In this document: one piece after another, positions 41,601-49,305 of the stretch
How positions within the stretch are numbered: position 1 is the first letter of the stretch
Layout: each line of letters opens with the position of its first letter
Notes under the pieces: generated by a model
What the model was told of the DNA's origin: nothing
Database searches by the model: none
What the model saw: the letters and a program-made list of their open reading frames with translations, nothing else
Assembly: GCA_033763935.1 (NCBI GenBank)
Contig: JANRJO010000098.1
Location: 3,372-67,371 of the forward strand
From: DALYJJ01 sp033763935
GTDB taxonomy: Bacteria > Acidobacteriota > Terriglobia > Bryobacterales > Bryobacteraceae
Direction of reading: 5' to 3'
DNA: 64,000 nucleotides
Made by a program: the position numbers and the translations under genes

Positions 41601-41859
41601 AAGAAACACCGAGCGGCTGAACAACTTACTCAATTTCGACTGGACGCTGAGTAAGAACATCCGGCTGTTCGAGTCCGGTCCGATGCAATCGGGCCCGTGG
41701 AACCTGGAGTTCCGAACGGACTTCTTTAACATCTTCAACGTGCCGTATCTGACCGCGGCGGGGGATGACTTCCGTAGCCTGGCGAGTTCGAACTTCGGGG
41801 TGGCGAACGCGGCGGGGGCGACACGGCGGTTGCAGATGGCGCTGCGGCTGACGTTTTGA
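38608..41859 (+). CDS. TonB-dependent receptor, Oar-like, with CarboxypepD-type domain
   Basis: 1083 residues. Signal peptide (residues 1-18), then a carboxypeptidase regulatory-like beta sandwich (about 20-105; TTGRVDGTVFDSSGAPTPGAALTLKSLQT, GAYTFAAVAPGAYEVSVSKAGF), a plug domain (about 115-235; RSTTRNTLEVQTLPTQGRNISGFITLAPGV) and the barrel with NSLHGSAYNFLQNGSLNARDYFDRTGK and VPYLTAAGDDFRSLASSNFG. It ends in LRLTF, the terminal aromatic needed for barrel assembly. It should take up a large or complex nutrient with TonB energy. No dedicated regulator or hydrolase is adjacent. Confidence 0.92.
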   Translation: MSTYKLAVLILFCVPVWAQYTTGRVDGTVFDSSGAPTPGAALTLKSLQTNAERSYLTGEGGAYTFAAVAPGAYEVSVSKAGFAAATAMVQVYSSQTTTQNFTLALAGQAQTISVVGEATPELRVSEALRSTTRNTLEVQTLPTQGRNISGFITLAPGVTPTFSPRGGNLTTISIAQAGQLNANGGRSKATAHQLDFTDANDWEFGGIALATQPNPEMLQEVRVLANNWAAEYGVKSNAQVVMITRSGSNSLHGSAYNFLQNGSLNARDYFDRTGKQTPLRQNFFGFTAGGPVVKDKTFVFGGYEGRRTRGAGTTQVFALPSEAARASVTNASVRQILGLLPVPNTPTANPLIGTLSLQTTTPSDSNQFVARGDHYFTDTHSLTVRYFQNLGTSVNRTAGSLPGFDATFDPRGRNAMIADTWVLSPRATNELRLAYGRSSALFSPETEPATPRFSVPGLAGFGTVQSWPQGRIFNVYQINDAFSYNRGQHLLRAGFDLRHIQDNSVNDSNRRGIYSFGDINTFLAGTPSSYTQMFGNTYRGFRTNYHAAFVQDDWKVMPTLTLNLGFRWEFQGGLREVNRLQSVLDPRLNTAIGAAGTGALGGFRNESPVVEGTSFLPGPRFGFAWNPGAGRWVVRGGYGIYFDSLIFNGLQAGRTTPPTNYTGTLTGAANFTGANSLENLLAGTSEFQRTFNALVGGFGTAANLGSITSTEPDLRNPYAQHFSLGVQRRFTSSLVADASYVGTRGTALTTFGPANSVIRRPAPAVSLEDERARAAEFQQSFARQNGAGNSRIDPRFNDVNLLRDNGSSTYHSLQMELRKSISWGLQFQAMYTWSKSIDNSSDYSPGQAITDRSYAQDQFNFRAERALSQFDIPHRFILSHVWQLPFFRGQQGVAGKVLGGWTWASINQWQRGVPYTIVSGPRTITSATGTAVPITDVNLDGQGSGVEAGARASCAAGGASFEFGGAIPAPNQRGVNGAANASNFRYVQPLFGNNGTCGRNTERLNNLLNFDWTLSKNIRLFESGPMQSGPWNLEFRTDFFNIFNVPYLTAAGDDFRSLASSNFGVANAAGATRRLQMALRLTF

Positions 41860-41889
41860 GTCAATTGCGGCATCCCACATAATGGCGGA

Positions 41890-42384
41890 ATGCCTTTGTT
41901 CGGCGGCGCTCTCGGCGGACGTGTGGATCACATTGGTTTGGTGGTGGGGGATCTCGAGCCCGCCATGGATGGGTACCACGCGGCTTACAGAGCGAAGTTC
42001 GGAGTGTTCGAAGTCGACGAGAGAACCAGCGTGTTCAGCGGCAGCAGCGCGGCGTACCGGATTCGGATCGCGGTGGCTCAGGTTGGCGGTGTCTCTATCG
42101 AGTTGATCCAGCCAATGGAGGGGGAGACGCTGTATTCGCGGTTCCTGGCGAGCCGGGGGCCGGGATTGCACCACCTCGGCACCTATGTCACTAGCCTGGC
42201 GCGGAGCGACAAAGAGTTGCAGCGGCGGGGGTATGTACGTTTGCTGGAGGGGCGCATTCGCGGTCTCGGGAAGTTCGGATACTTTGAGGCTCCGGAGTTG
42301 GCTTGCATCGTCGAGCCTCTGGAACTGTCGCTCGCGTTCCCGCTGTTCCTGGCGAAGCGGGCGAAGTGGTATCCGCAGGCGTAG
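41890..42384 (+). CDS. VOC-superfamily protein, methylmalonyl-CoA-epimerase-like
   Basis: 164 residues. Vicinal-oxygen-chelate fold: GRVDHIGLVVGDLEPAMDGYHAAYRAKFGVFEVDE (first metal His), VSIELIQPMEGETLYSRFLASRGPGLHHLGTYVTSL (Glu and the second His pair), EAPELACIVEPLELSL. It resembles methylmalonyl-CoA epimerases in metal-ligand order, but the pathway partners are absent here. It converges with the ADOP gene, with 14 bp between stops. Substrate unknown. Confidence 0.8.
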   Translation: MPLFGGALGGRVDHIGLVVGDLEPAMDGYHAAYRAKFGVFEVDERTSVFSGSSAAYRIRIAVAQVGGVSIELIQPMEGETLYSRFLASRGPGLHHLGTYVTSLARSDKELQRRGYVRLLEGRIRGLGKFGYFEAPELACIVEPLELSLAFPLFLAKRAKWYPQA

Positions 42385-42398
42385 AGGGCGCGCCGCGC

Positions 42399-44813
42399 TT
42401 ACTCCTGGCGGAGCGCCGTGGCGGGGTCGACGCCGGTCGCCCGGCGCCCGGGTAGGTATCCGGCGAGTGTGGCGGCGAGGAGCAGCAGGATGGCCGTGCC
42501 GGCGTACGTCGCAGGGTCAGTGGCCGTGACGCCAAAGAGAAACGCGGAGATCATGCGGGAGAGGGCGAGTGCGCCGGCGGCGCCGATGGCGAGGCCGAGC
42601 AGGGTCAGGGTGAGGCCCCGGGCAATGATGGCGCGGAGGAGCGCGGCGGGCGAAGCGCCGAGGGCGATGCGGACACCGAACTCAGGAAGGCGCTGGGCGA
42701 CCGAGTAGGCAAGGACCCCGTAGAGGCCAATGGCGGCGAGGCCAAGCGCGAGGGCGGCGAAGCCCGAGAGCAGGCTGGCTTGCAGGCGGCGCTGCGACAC
42801 TTCGCGGTCGAGGATTTCGTCCATGGTACGGACGTCGATGATCGGCTGCTGCGGATCGAGGTTCCAGATGACACGCCGCACGGCCTCCACGATGCTCTCG
42901 GCCTTCACGCTGGTGCGAATCGCCAGCGAGCCGGAGTGGAACGGCGCCTGGAGTGAGGAGATGTAGAACTCGGGCTTGGGTGAGGCGTCAAGGGCGTCCT
43001 GGCGAATATCACGAACGACGCCGGCGACAGGGACGGCCACCTTCGAACCGAAGACGAGTTTGCGGCCGATGGGGTCCTGACCGGGCCAGAGTTCACGAGC
43101 GAGCGACTGGTTGACGAGGGCGACGAGTGGTGCGCCGTCGCGGTCGGACTCCATAAAATCCCTGCCGCGAATGATGGGCATGCCCATCGTTTCAAAGTAT
43201 CCGGGCCCGGCAGCGCGGCTACGGCATTGGACGGCGTCCTGCTCGCCGCGGCCCTCGGCGGTGACACTCGAGATGTCGCCTTTGAAGGCGATGGGGATGT
43301 GGTTGGTGAAGCCGGCGGAGACGACGCCGGGGATGGCGGTGACTCGAGCGAGGACTTCGCTCTGCCAGGAAGCGATCTGCGACGGCGTGGGCCGGGGCCC
43401 GCCAAACTTCGGCAGGCCGACGGTGAGGAGGTTCGTGGTGCGGAAGCCCGGATCGACCCCTCGTAGGCGGGCGAAGGTCTGCAGGAGGAGCAGGGCGCCT
43501 ATGGCGAGGACAAAGGCAAGCGCGACTTCTGAGACGATGAGCGCGGCGCGCGTCCGGTTGGACTGCGACGCGGCGATGGTGCGGGAGTTCTGCTTGAGGG
43601 CCTCGACGAGATCGACGCGGCGCAGTTGCAGCAGGGGGATGAGGCTGAAGGCGAGGGCGACGGCGATAGCGAGCGCCGCAGTGAAGGCGAGGACGCGGAG
43701 GTCGATGGAAAGCGAGTCGAGGCCGGCGAGGCGGCCGGGCGCGAGTTGTTTCAGCAGGCCGAAGGTTGCCGCGGCGAAGAGGACGCCGAGGGCGGCGCCG
43801 GCGGCGGACAGCAGGAGGCTTTCGCAGAAGAACTGGCGCGCCATTTGCCAGACGCCGGCTCCGAGGGCTGCGCGCACGCCGATTTCCTTGCGGCGCGTGG
43901 CGGCGCGGGAGAGCAGGAGGTTGGCAAGGTTGGCGCAGGCGATGAGGAGCACGCAGGCGACGGCGCCGAGGAGGAGGGTGAGGAGAGGGCGGCGGTCGCG
44001 AACGAAGTGGTCGCGCATGGGGGCGACGAAGGCGCCGACCTTCTCGTTCGTCTTCGGATACTCTCGCGCAAGGGCGGCCCCGATGGCGCGCATTTCCGCA
44101 TCGGCCTGAGCGAGGGTGATGCCGGGCTTCAGGCGGGCGACCACCATCCAGTTGTGCCGGCCGCGCTCGGCCCAGCGGGCGGGCGTGTAAGCGGCGCCGA
44201 GTGGGGTCCAGATTTCATCGAGTGCGCCATGATACTGCGAGGGCGGCTCGTTGCCGGAGGAGAGAACGCCCACGACGGTATGCTGCTCGTCGTTCAGGCG
44301 GATGGTCTTGCCGACGATGGCGGGGTCGGCCGCGAAGCGCCGGCGCCAGAGGGTTTCGCCGATGATGGCCACTTTGGGGGCGTCGATGCGATCTTCGTCG
44401 TTCCGAAAGACGCGGCCGAGCAAGGGTCGTGTGCCGAGGGTGCGAAAGAGGCCAGCGGTAACCACTGCGGCGTGGACGAGTTCAGCGGGGCCGTCGCCGG
44501 CGAGGCGATAGCCGGTGACCTCGAGAGCGCCCATCTCTTCGAAGGAGCGTGCGCGTACTTTCCAGTCGGCGTAGTTGGCCGGCGAGACGGGGCTGTCGTG
44601 CAGGCCGAAGAACGGAGCGCTCTCCCAGACGAGGACGAGGCGGGCGGGGTCGTGGTAGGGCAGTGGCCGCAGGAGGACAGCGTTGAGGAGGGAGAAGACC
44701 GCCGTGTTGGCGCCGATGCCGAGTGCGAGGGTGAGGACAGCGACGGCGGTGAAGCCGCGGGATTGGGCGAGGGAGCGGGTGGCATAGCGGAGGTCCTGCA
44801 GGAGAGCGGGCAT
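42399..44813 (-). CDS. ADOP-like permease without PadR partner
   Basis: 804 residues. It opens directly with MPALLQDLRYATRSLAQSRGFTAVAVLTLALGIGANTAVFSLLNAVLLRPLPY, lacking the 50-residue N-terminal domain of the other two. The rest matches ADOP organisation: YADWKVRARSFEEMGALEV, a central helix trio (LLTLLLGAVACVLLIACANLANLLLSRAATRRKEIGVRAALGAG), a second unit and GVLAYSVAQRLPEFGVRIALGASPAALLRAI. No PadR gene precedes it. The missing N-domain and regulator suggest either the shorter permease class or loss of the start. Confidence 0.88.
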   Translation of the reverse strand: MPALLQDLRYATRSLAQSRGFTAVAVLTLALGIGANTAVFSLLNAVLLRPLPYHDPARLVLVWESAPFFGLHDSPVSPANYADWKVRARSFEEMGALEVTGYRLAGDGPAELVHAAVVTAGLFRTLGTRPLLGRVFRNDEDRIDAPKVAIIGETLWRRRFAADPAIVGKTIRLNDEQHTVVGVLSSGNEPPSQYHGALDEIWTPLGAAYTPARWAERGRHNWMVVARLKPGITLAQADAEMRAIGAALAREYPKTNEKVGAFVAPMRDHFVRDRRPLLTLLLGAVACVLLIACANLANLLLSRAATRRKEIGVRAALGAGVWQMARQFFCESLLLSAAGAALGVLFAAATFGLLKQLAPGRLAGLDSLSIDLRVLAFTAALAIAVALAFSLIPLLQLRRVDLVEALKQNSRTIAASQSNRTRAALIVSEVALAFVLAIGALLLLQTFARLRGVDPGFRTTNLLTVGLPKFGGPRPTPSQIASWQSEVLARVTAIPGVVSAGFTNHIPIAFKGDISSVTAEGRGEQDAVQCRSRAAGPGYFETMGMPIIRGRDFMESDRDGAPLVALVNQSLARELWPGQDPIGRKLVFGSKVAVPVAGVVRDIRQDALDASPKPEFYISSLQAPFHSGSLAIRTSVKAESIVEAVRRVIWNLDPQQPIIDVRTMDEILDREVSQRRLQASLLSGFAALALGLAAIGLYGVLAYSVAQRLPEFGVRIALGASPAALLRAIIARGLTLTLLGLAIGAAGALALSRMISAFLFGVTATDPATYAGTAILLLLAATLAGYLPGRRATGVDPATALRQE

Positions 44814-44857
44814 GTAATGTAAGACGTCGAACTCCGGTAAAAGTTCGGCTGCGATCG

Positions 44858-45793
44858 CTATCGAATAGCGACGGGGGCGACAGTGGAGCCGGTGGCGCCC
44901 TGCAGTTTGAGGGGCTGGACGATGAAGGCGAACTCGTAGGCTTTTTGCGCGGCGAGGTCTTCGAGCTTGAGGTTTTCGAGCAGGTGGATGCCGTGGACGA
45001 CGAGCATGATCTGGTGCACGGGCAGGCTGATATTCGGATCGGGGTTAGGGGAGACCTCGACGGAGGCGTTGTCGGCGCCGACGAGCATCGGGTTCTGCTT
45101 GGCGAGCCACTCGGCGGCGGCGGCGGAGATGCCCGGAGAGCGGCCGGTGTAGCGTGCATTGTCCTTGCCCCAGAGCGTGCTCCAGCCTGTACGGATGAGA
45201 ACGGCGTCGCCGGGCTCAAGAGTGAGTTGCTGGCGCTTGAGCGCGGCTTCGAGGTCGCCGGGCGTGATTTCGTAGCCGGGCTCGAGCATGGCCGTCTGTT
45301 TGGCGGCGGCGATATCGATGAGGACGCCGCGGGTGATTAGGGCGCCCACGTTTTCAACGCCGAGCTTCGTGAAGCCGGTGCGCGTGGAGATCTGATCGAG
45401 CTGGAAGCAGTTGTATTGGCTGTTGCCGATGGTCTGGTGGCTGAAGGCGTCGAACTGCGTGCCGACCTGGCCGATTTCCGAGTAGACGATCTCTTCGTTG
45501 CTGCCGCGGCGGTTGGCGCCGGGGTTCATGAACGTGCGCTTGGTGTTGAGTTCGAAGCGGCGCGTGCCAAAGAACGGCATGGAGGAGGAGAGGACGTGGC
45601 CGAGTTCGAAGACGGCGCCGGTGCGGATGAGGCGGGCAGCGCGGAGGACGGACTGCGGGGACATATGGTTGGCGGAGCCGCGCTGATCGTTCGGGCCCCA
45701 TCGCGAAGGGCAGCGGTCCTGCTCGGCGGGGGGCTGCCAGGATTGAGCGGAGGCGAACGCGGCGAGGGCGAGGACGGCAAAGACGGGCTTCAT
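44858..45793 (-). CDS. Exported cyclase-family (kynurenine-formamidase-like) hydrolase
   Basis: 311 residues from the ATG at 45793, a signal peptide (MKPVFAVLALAAFASAQ). The open frame upstream is antisense of nagB. Cyclase family landmarks: RGSANHMSPQSVLRAARLIRTGAVFELGHVLSSSMPFFGTRRFE and IGQVGTQFDAFSHQTIG, the metal motif in the form G-T-Q-x-D-A-x-x-H where most members have G-T-H-x-D-x-P-x-H. LGVENVGALITRGVLIDIAAAK and GDAVLIRTGWSTLWG follow. It probably hydrolyses an amide. Neighbouring nagB-like gene 11 bp upstream, so they share an operon. Confidence 0.85.
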   Translation of the reverse strand: MKPVFAVLALAAFASAQSWQPPAEQDRCPSRWGPNDQRGSANHMSPQSVLRAARLIRTGAVFELGHVLSSSMPFFGTRRFELNTKRTFMNPGANRRGSNEEIVYSEIGQVGTQFDAFSHQTIGNSQYNCFQLDQISTRTGFTKLGVENVGALITRGVLIDIAAAKQTAMLEPGYEITPGDLEAALKRQQLTLEPGDAVLIRTGWSTLWGKDNARYTGRSPGISAAAAEWLAKQNPMLVGADNASVEVSPNPDPNISLPVHQIMLVVHGIHLLENLKLEDLAAQKAYEFAFIVQPLKLQGATGSTVAPVAIR

Positions 45794-45804
45794 GGGGATA
45801 GAGC

Positions 45805-46563
45805 TTACCGGAGATCGGGGTCGGACAGAAGCGCCGCGGAATCGCGATCGAGATACAAGCGGGCGGAGCGATGGGTGCGAAGGAGGGAGGCGGGGCAGGC
45901 TTCCGTGACAGGGCCTTCGAGGGCGGCTTTGACGGCGGCGGCCTTGCGGGACTCTGGGACGCAGCAGACGAGGTGGCGGGCGCGCATGAGGGCAGGGCAC
46001 GTCATGGTGAGGGCCTGGCGGGGAACGTCTTCGAGAGTGGGGAAGTGGCCTTCGCCGGTCTGCTGCCGGCGGCAGGCTTCGTCGAGGTTGACGAGTTTCA
46101 CCGTGGCGGGGTCGTTGAAGTCGGCTTCGTGGGGGTCGTTGAAAGCTATGTGGCCGTTTTCGCCGATGCCGGCGAAAGTCAGGTCGAGGGGGGCTTCGTT
46201 CAGAAGAGCGGCGTAGCGGGCGCATTCGGTGGCGAGGTCGGGGGATTCGCCGTCGAGGTAGTGGACGATCTTCGGGTCGACGCGGTCGCCGACACGCTCG
46301 CGAATCCAGCGGCGGAAGCTGGCGGGGTGGGTGGCAGGGAGGGCGGAGTATTCGTCCATGTGGAAGACGGTGACGGTGTGCCAGGGGAGATCCGGCACGG
46401 ATGTGAGCGCGTCGATGAAGGCGAGTTGCGAGTTGCCGGTGGCGACGACGATGCGGGCTTCGCCGTGGTGTGCGACGGCCTCGCGAATGAGGGAGGAGGC
46501 ATCGTGAGCGGCGGCGAGGGCCATCTGTTCGGTGGTTTCGAAGACGCGGACGTCGAGCGGCAT
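45805..46563 (-). CDS. nagB: Glucosamine-6-phosphate-isomerase/deaminase-type protein
   Basis: 252 residues, starting at 46563 (the frame upstream is shadow). IVVATGNSQLAFIDAL binds the phosphate; TVTVFHMDEYSALPATHPASFRRWIRERV holds the catalytic D of NagB, and LDLTFAGIGENGHIAFNDPHEADFNDP the active-site loop with its His. The usual start of the protein and the C-terminal DAA lobe (CCVPESRKAAAVKAALEGPVTEACPASLLRTH) are present. It converts glucosamine-6-P to fructose-6-P and ammonia, or a related sugar phosphate. Divergent from the acetyltransferase gene with 18 bp between; no nagA is adjacent. Confidence 0.88.
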   Translation of the reverse strand: MPLDVRVFETTEQMALAAAHDASSLIREAVAHHGEARIVVATGNSQLAFIDALTSVPDLPWHTVTVFHMDEYSALPATHPASFRRWIRERVGDRVDPKIVHYLDGESPDLATECARYAALLNEAPLDLTFAGIGENGHIAFNDPHEADFNDPATVKLVNLDEACRRQQTGEGHFPTLEDVPRQALTMTCPALMRARHLVCCVPESRKAAAVKAALEGPVTEACPASLLRTHRSARLYLDRDSAALLSDPDLR

Positions 46564-46581
46564 GGTGGTATGGTACTCGGG

Positions 46582-47139
46582 ATGACAACCGAGCGCGAGA
46601 AGATGCTGGCGGGCGAGTTGTATGACGCGCTGGATGCGGAACTGGTGGCGGGGCGCGAGCGGGCACGGGATCTGTGTCAGGCGCTGAATGCCACGCGCGA
46701 AGGGCAACAGGAGGAGCGCCGGCGGATTCTGCGAGAGCTGTTTGGGCAAGGTGGTGACTCGGTGTGGATGCAACCGCCGTTCTACTGCGATTACGGCGCC
46801 AACATCGAGTTAGGCGAGCGGGTCTTCTTCAACTTCAACTGCGTGGTGTTGGATGTGTGCCGCGTACGAATCGGCAGTTATTCGTTGTTCGGGCCCGCCG
46901 TGCAGATCTACACGCCGATGCATCCGATGAACGCGGAGCAGCGACGCGTGAAGGAGTATGGGAAGCCGGTGGAGATCGGCTCCGACGTGTGGGTGGGGGG
47001 CGGGGCAATCATTTTGCCAGGGGTGACGATCGGCTCGCGGACGGTGATCGGCGCGGGCAGCGTGGTGACGCGCAGCATTCCGGAAGGTGTGTTCGCGGCG
47101 GGGAATCCCTGCCGCGTGATTCGGGAGATCGGGGAGTAA
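46582..47139 (+). CDS. Maltose/galactoside O-acetyltransferase-like protein
   Basis: 185 residues. N-terminal maltose-acetyltransferase segment (REKMLAGELYDALDAELVAGRERARDLCQALNATREGQQEERRRILRELFG) followed by left-handed beta-helix repeats (IGSYSLFGPAVQIYTPMHPMNAEQRR with the catalytic His in the T-P-M-H-P motif, then IGSDVWVGGGAIILPGVTIGSRTVIGAGSVVTRSIPEGVFAAGNPCRVIREI). It transfers acetyl from acetyl-CoA to sugars. An in-frame ATG at 46570 is a possible alternative start. The membrane-protein gene follows directly (1 bp gap). Confidence 0.92.
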   Translation: MTTEREKMLAGELYDALDAELVAGRERARDLCQALNATREGQQEERRRILRELFGQGGDSVWMQPPFYCDYGANIELGERVFFNFNCVVLDVCRVRIGSYSLFGPAVQIYTPMHPMNAEQRRVKEYGKPVEIGSDVWVGGGAIILPGVTIGSRTVIGAGSVVTRSIPEGVFAAGNPCRVIREIGE

Positions 47140-47140
47140 C

Positions 47141-47542
47141 TTGCCGCGGTTCCTGCATGTCTTGACCGGTGTTCATGCCATTGGCGCGGTCGTGTGTCTG
47201 GTGATGGCGGTGGGGAGCCTGGTTTCAGCCGACTTTCGCGAGGGGTTAGGCGTGTCGGGCGGCAGCCGGATCATGCTGCGATGGTTCGGGGAGTGGACGT
47301 GGGCGTTTCTGGCGGGGATCGGCGTGGTGCTGGGGGTGCTCGCGTACGGCTCGTGGCGCGTGCGCTGGTGGGCGTGGCCGCTGACACTCGTCGTGTATGG
47401 GATCGGCGTCTCCGGCAGCTTGTGGCAGGTGAGCGTGGGGATCCGGCAAGGTTGGGCGGCGGCCGTGGTGAACGGTGCTGTGTTCGTGTATGCGAGCACG
47501 CCGGCCGTGCGCCGGGCTTACTTGGGGAAGCGAACACGTTGA
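47141..47542 (+). CDS. Small four-helix membrane protein
   Basis: 133 residues from a TTG start one base after the acetyltransferase stop. Hydrophobic segments near 7-30, 53-72, 76-95 and 102-122 suggest four helices. No family that I know. The last codons (RRAYLGKRTR) are encoded by the left 23-bp repeat, and the original C-terminus may have differed before the OLD cassette was inserted. Convergent relation to the nitroreductase gene at 49292 in the ancestral order is inferred from the repeat. Confidence 0.65.
   Translation: MPRFLHVLTGVHAIGAVVCLVMAVGSLVSADFREGLGVSGGSRIMLRWFGEWTWAFLAGIGVVLGVLAYGSWRVRWWAWPLTLVVYGIGVSGSLWQVSVGIRQGWAAAVVNGAVFVYASTPAVRRAYLGKRTR
47509..47531. repeat. 23-bp exact direct repeat, left copy
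   Basis: The same 23 bases occur at 49283-49305 (GCGCCGGGC...GGGGAAGC), with the flanking bases different on both sides. It lies in the 3' end of the four-helix protein gene, 28 bp before the OLD-type start codon. Confidence 0.95.
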
Positions 47543-47558
47543 GATACGCTTCTTGAAG

Positions 47559-49283
47559 ATGCTCACGAGTTTGCGAGTCAGGAACTTCAAACGATTGGGG
47601 GATGTGGAGATCGAACTGGGGCGGACGGTTGTCTTCGTCGGTCCGAACAATTCCGGCAAGACGACGGCGTTGCAGGCGCTCGCGTTGTGGGAGACCGGGT
47701 TGCGCAAGTGGCTGGAGAGGCGTTCCGACAAGGACATGCCGGAGAGGCGGCCAGGGATTACGATCAATCGCCGCGATTTGATCTCGGTTCCGATTCCGTC
47801 AGCGAACCTGTTGTGGCGGGATCTGCATACGCGCGCGGTGCAACGTCTCAACGGGAAGCAGGAGACGAGGAACATCCGGGTGGATGTGGTCGTTTCGGGG
47901 GTAGCGGCGGGCAAAGGATGGACGTGCGGCTTGGAGTTCGATTACGCCAATGAGGAGAGCTTTTATTGCCGCCCACTGAGGGCTGACGAAAAGGGTTCGG
48001 AGCGCATGCCGGTGCCGGACGGCGCCGCCCCCGTGCGCGTAGCCTTCCTTCCCCCTATGTCGGGGTTAGCGGCGACGGAGGACCGGCTGGATGCTGGCGC
48101 GATTGACGTGCGCATCGGAGAGGGGCGAACGGCGGAGGTCTTGCGCAACCTTTGCTACCAGGTCTCTTCGCAGGAAGACCGTACCGCATGGCAGGCGCTG
48201 GTAGAGCACATCCAGCAGTTATTCGGAGTCAGGCTGCAGGAACCCGTTTACCTTAAGGAGCGAGGCCAGATCACGATGTCCTACCGGGACCATGGGGTAG
48301 ATCTGGATCTTGCTTCATCGGGCCGGGGATTGCAGCAGACGCTACTGTTGCTCGCGCACCTCTATACGCATCCGGCCAGCGTGCTGCTGTTGGACGAACC
48401 CGACGCGCACCTGGAGATCCTGCGCCAGCGTCAGATCTATCATTTGCTTACAGACACAGCGGACCACCTTGGCTGTCAAATTATCGCTGCGAGTCACTCT
48501 GAGGTAATGCTCGAGGAGGCCGCGGATCGAGACATGTTGGTGGCATTCGTGGGGCGGCCGCACCGGATCGACGATCGTGGGAGCCAGGTACTGAAGGCGC
48601 TCAAAGCGATCGGTTTCGATCAGTACTATCAGGCGGAGCAGACGGGGTGGGTGTTATACCTCGAGGGCTCGACAGACCTTGCGATCTTGCAGGCTTTCGC
48701 CGACCGACTCGCTCATCCAGCGAAGGCGGTGCTGGAGCGGCCCTTTGTTCATTATGTGGGCAATTTGCCCCAGAAGGCGCGCGACCACTTCTTCGGGTTG
48801 AGGGAGGCGAAGCCCGACCTGGTGGGAGTGGCATTGTTCGATTCCCTTGACCGCGAGCTACCGGCCGGGGGACCCCTCCGGCAGATGGCTTGGGAACGCC
48901 GCGAGATCGAAAATTACCTCGCGTATCCGGAGACGCTGCTGGCTTACGCGAATGCGGAGATGTCCGAGGATGCCCCGTTGTTCGAGGCGTCAGAGCGGGA
49001 GCGCCGCCTGGCGGCCATGCGAACCGCCATCGACGGAGTAGCCTCCGCGCGACGCACGCTTAGGCAGACGGAGCCCTTCGATTCCAGCACGAAGGTGAGC
49101 GACGAGGCTTTGCGGCCTATCTTCGACAACTACTTCACCGAGCTTGGCGTCGAGAACCTGATGCAGAAGACCGACTACCACGTGCTGGTGCGGTATGTGC
49201 CGCAGGAGCAGATCGCGCCGGAGATAGCAGAAAAGTTGGATGTGATCGTGCGGGTAGCGGCTGACGCTAAGCCGGTGGAGTAG
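47559..49283 (+). CDS. OLD-family ATPase-TOPRIM nuclease-like protein (stand-alone)
   Basis: 574 residues, from the ATG at 47559. ABC-type ATPase core: LTSLRVRNFKRLGDVEIELG, Walker A GPNNSGKTT (28-36), signature-like DLASSGRGLQQTLLLLAHL, Walker B VLLLDEPDAHLE (D279, E280) and H-loop IIAASHSEVMLEE. The C-terminal part holds a TOPRIM-like region: LYLEGSTDLAIL (E369) and VALFDSLDREL (D428, D431), then RREIENYLAYPETLLAY. OLD-family proteins, such as P2 Old and GajA, are nucleases used in phage exclusion and defence. Here it is a single gene without a GajB-like helicase. It is bounded by a 23-bp exact repeat and its TAG stop touches the right copy. Confidence 0.9.
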   Translation: MLTSLRVRNFKRLGDVEIELGRTVVFVGPNNSGKTTALQALALWETGLRKWLERRSDKDMPERRPGITINRRDLISVPIPSANLLWRDLHTRAVQRLNGKQETRNIRVDVVVSGVAAGKGWTCGLEFDYANEESFYCRPLRADEKGSERMPVPDGAAPVRVAFLPPMSGLAATEDRLDAGAIDVRIGEGRTAEVLRNLCYQVSSQEDRTAWQALVEHIQQLFGVRLQEPVYLKERGQITMSYRDHGVDLDLASSGRGLQQTLLLLAHLYTHPASVLLLDEPDAHLEILRQRQIYHLLTDTADHLGCQIIAASHSEVMLEEAADRDMLVAFVGRPHRIDDRGSQVLKALKAIGFDQYYQAEQTGWVLYLEGSTDLAILQAFADRLAHPAKAVLERPFVHYVGNLPQKARDHFFGLREAKPDLVGVALFDSLDRELPAGGPLRQMAWERREIENYLAYPETLLAYANAEMSEDAPLFEASERERRLAAMRTAIDGVASARRTLRQTEPFDSSTKVSDEALRPIFDNYFTELGVENLMQKTDYHVLVRYVPQEQIAPEIAEKLDVIVRVAADAKPVE

Positions 49284-49305
49284 CGCCGGGCTTACTTGGG
49301 GAAGC
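49283..49305. repeat. 23-bp exact direct repeat, right copy
   Basis: Identical to 47509-47531. It contains the stop codon of the nitroreductase gene (TTA on the + strand at 49292-49294) and the last base of the OLD-type stop. Confidence 0.95.

Noticed and set aside
44858..46666. Extended - strand frame upstream of the cyclase gene
   Set aside because: Beyond 45793 it is antisense or shifted relative to nagB and is Arg/Pro-rich shadow; the signal peptide begins at 45793.
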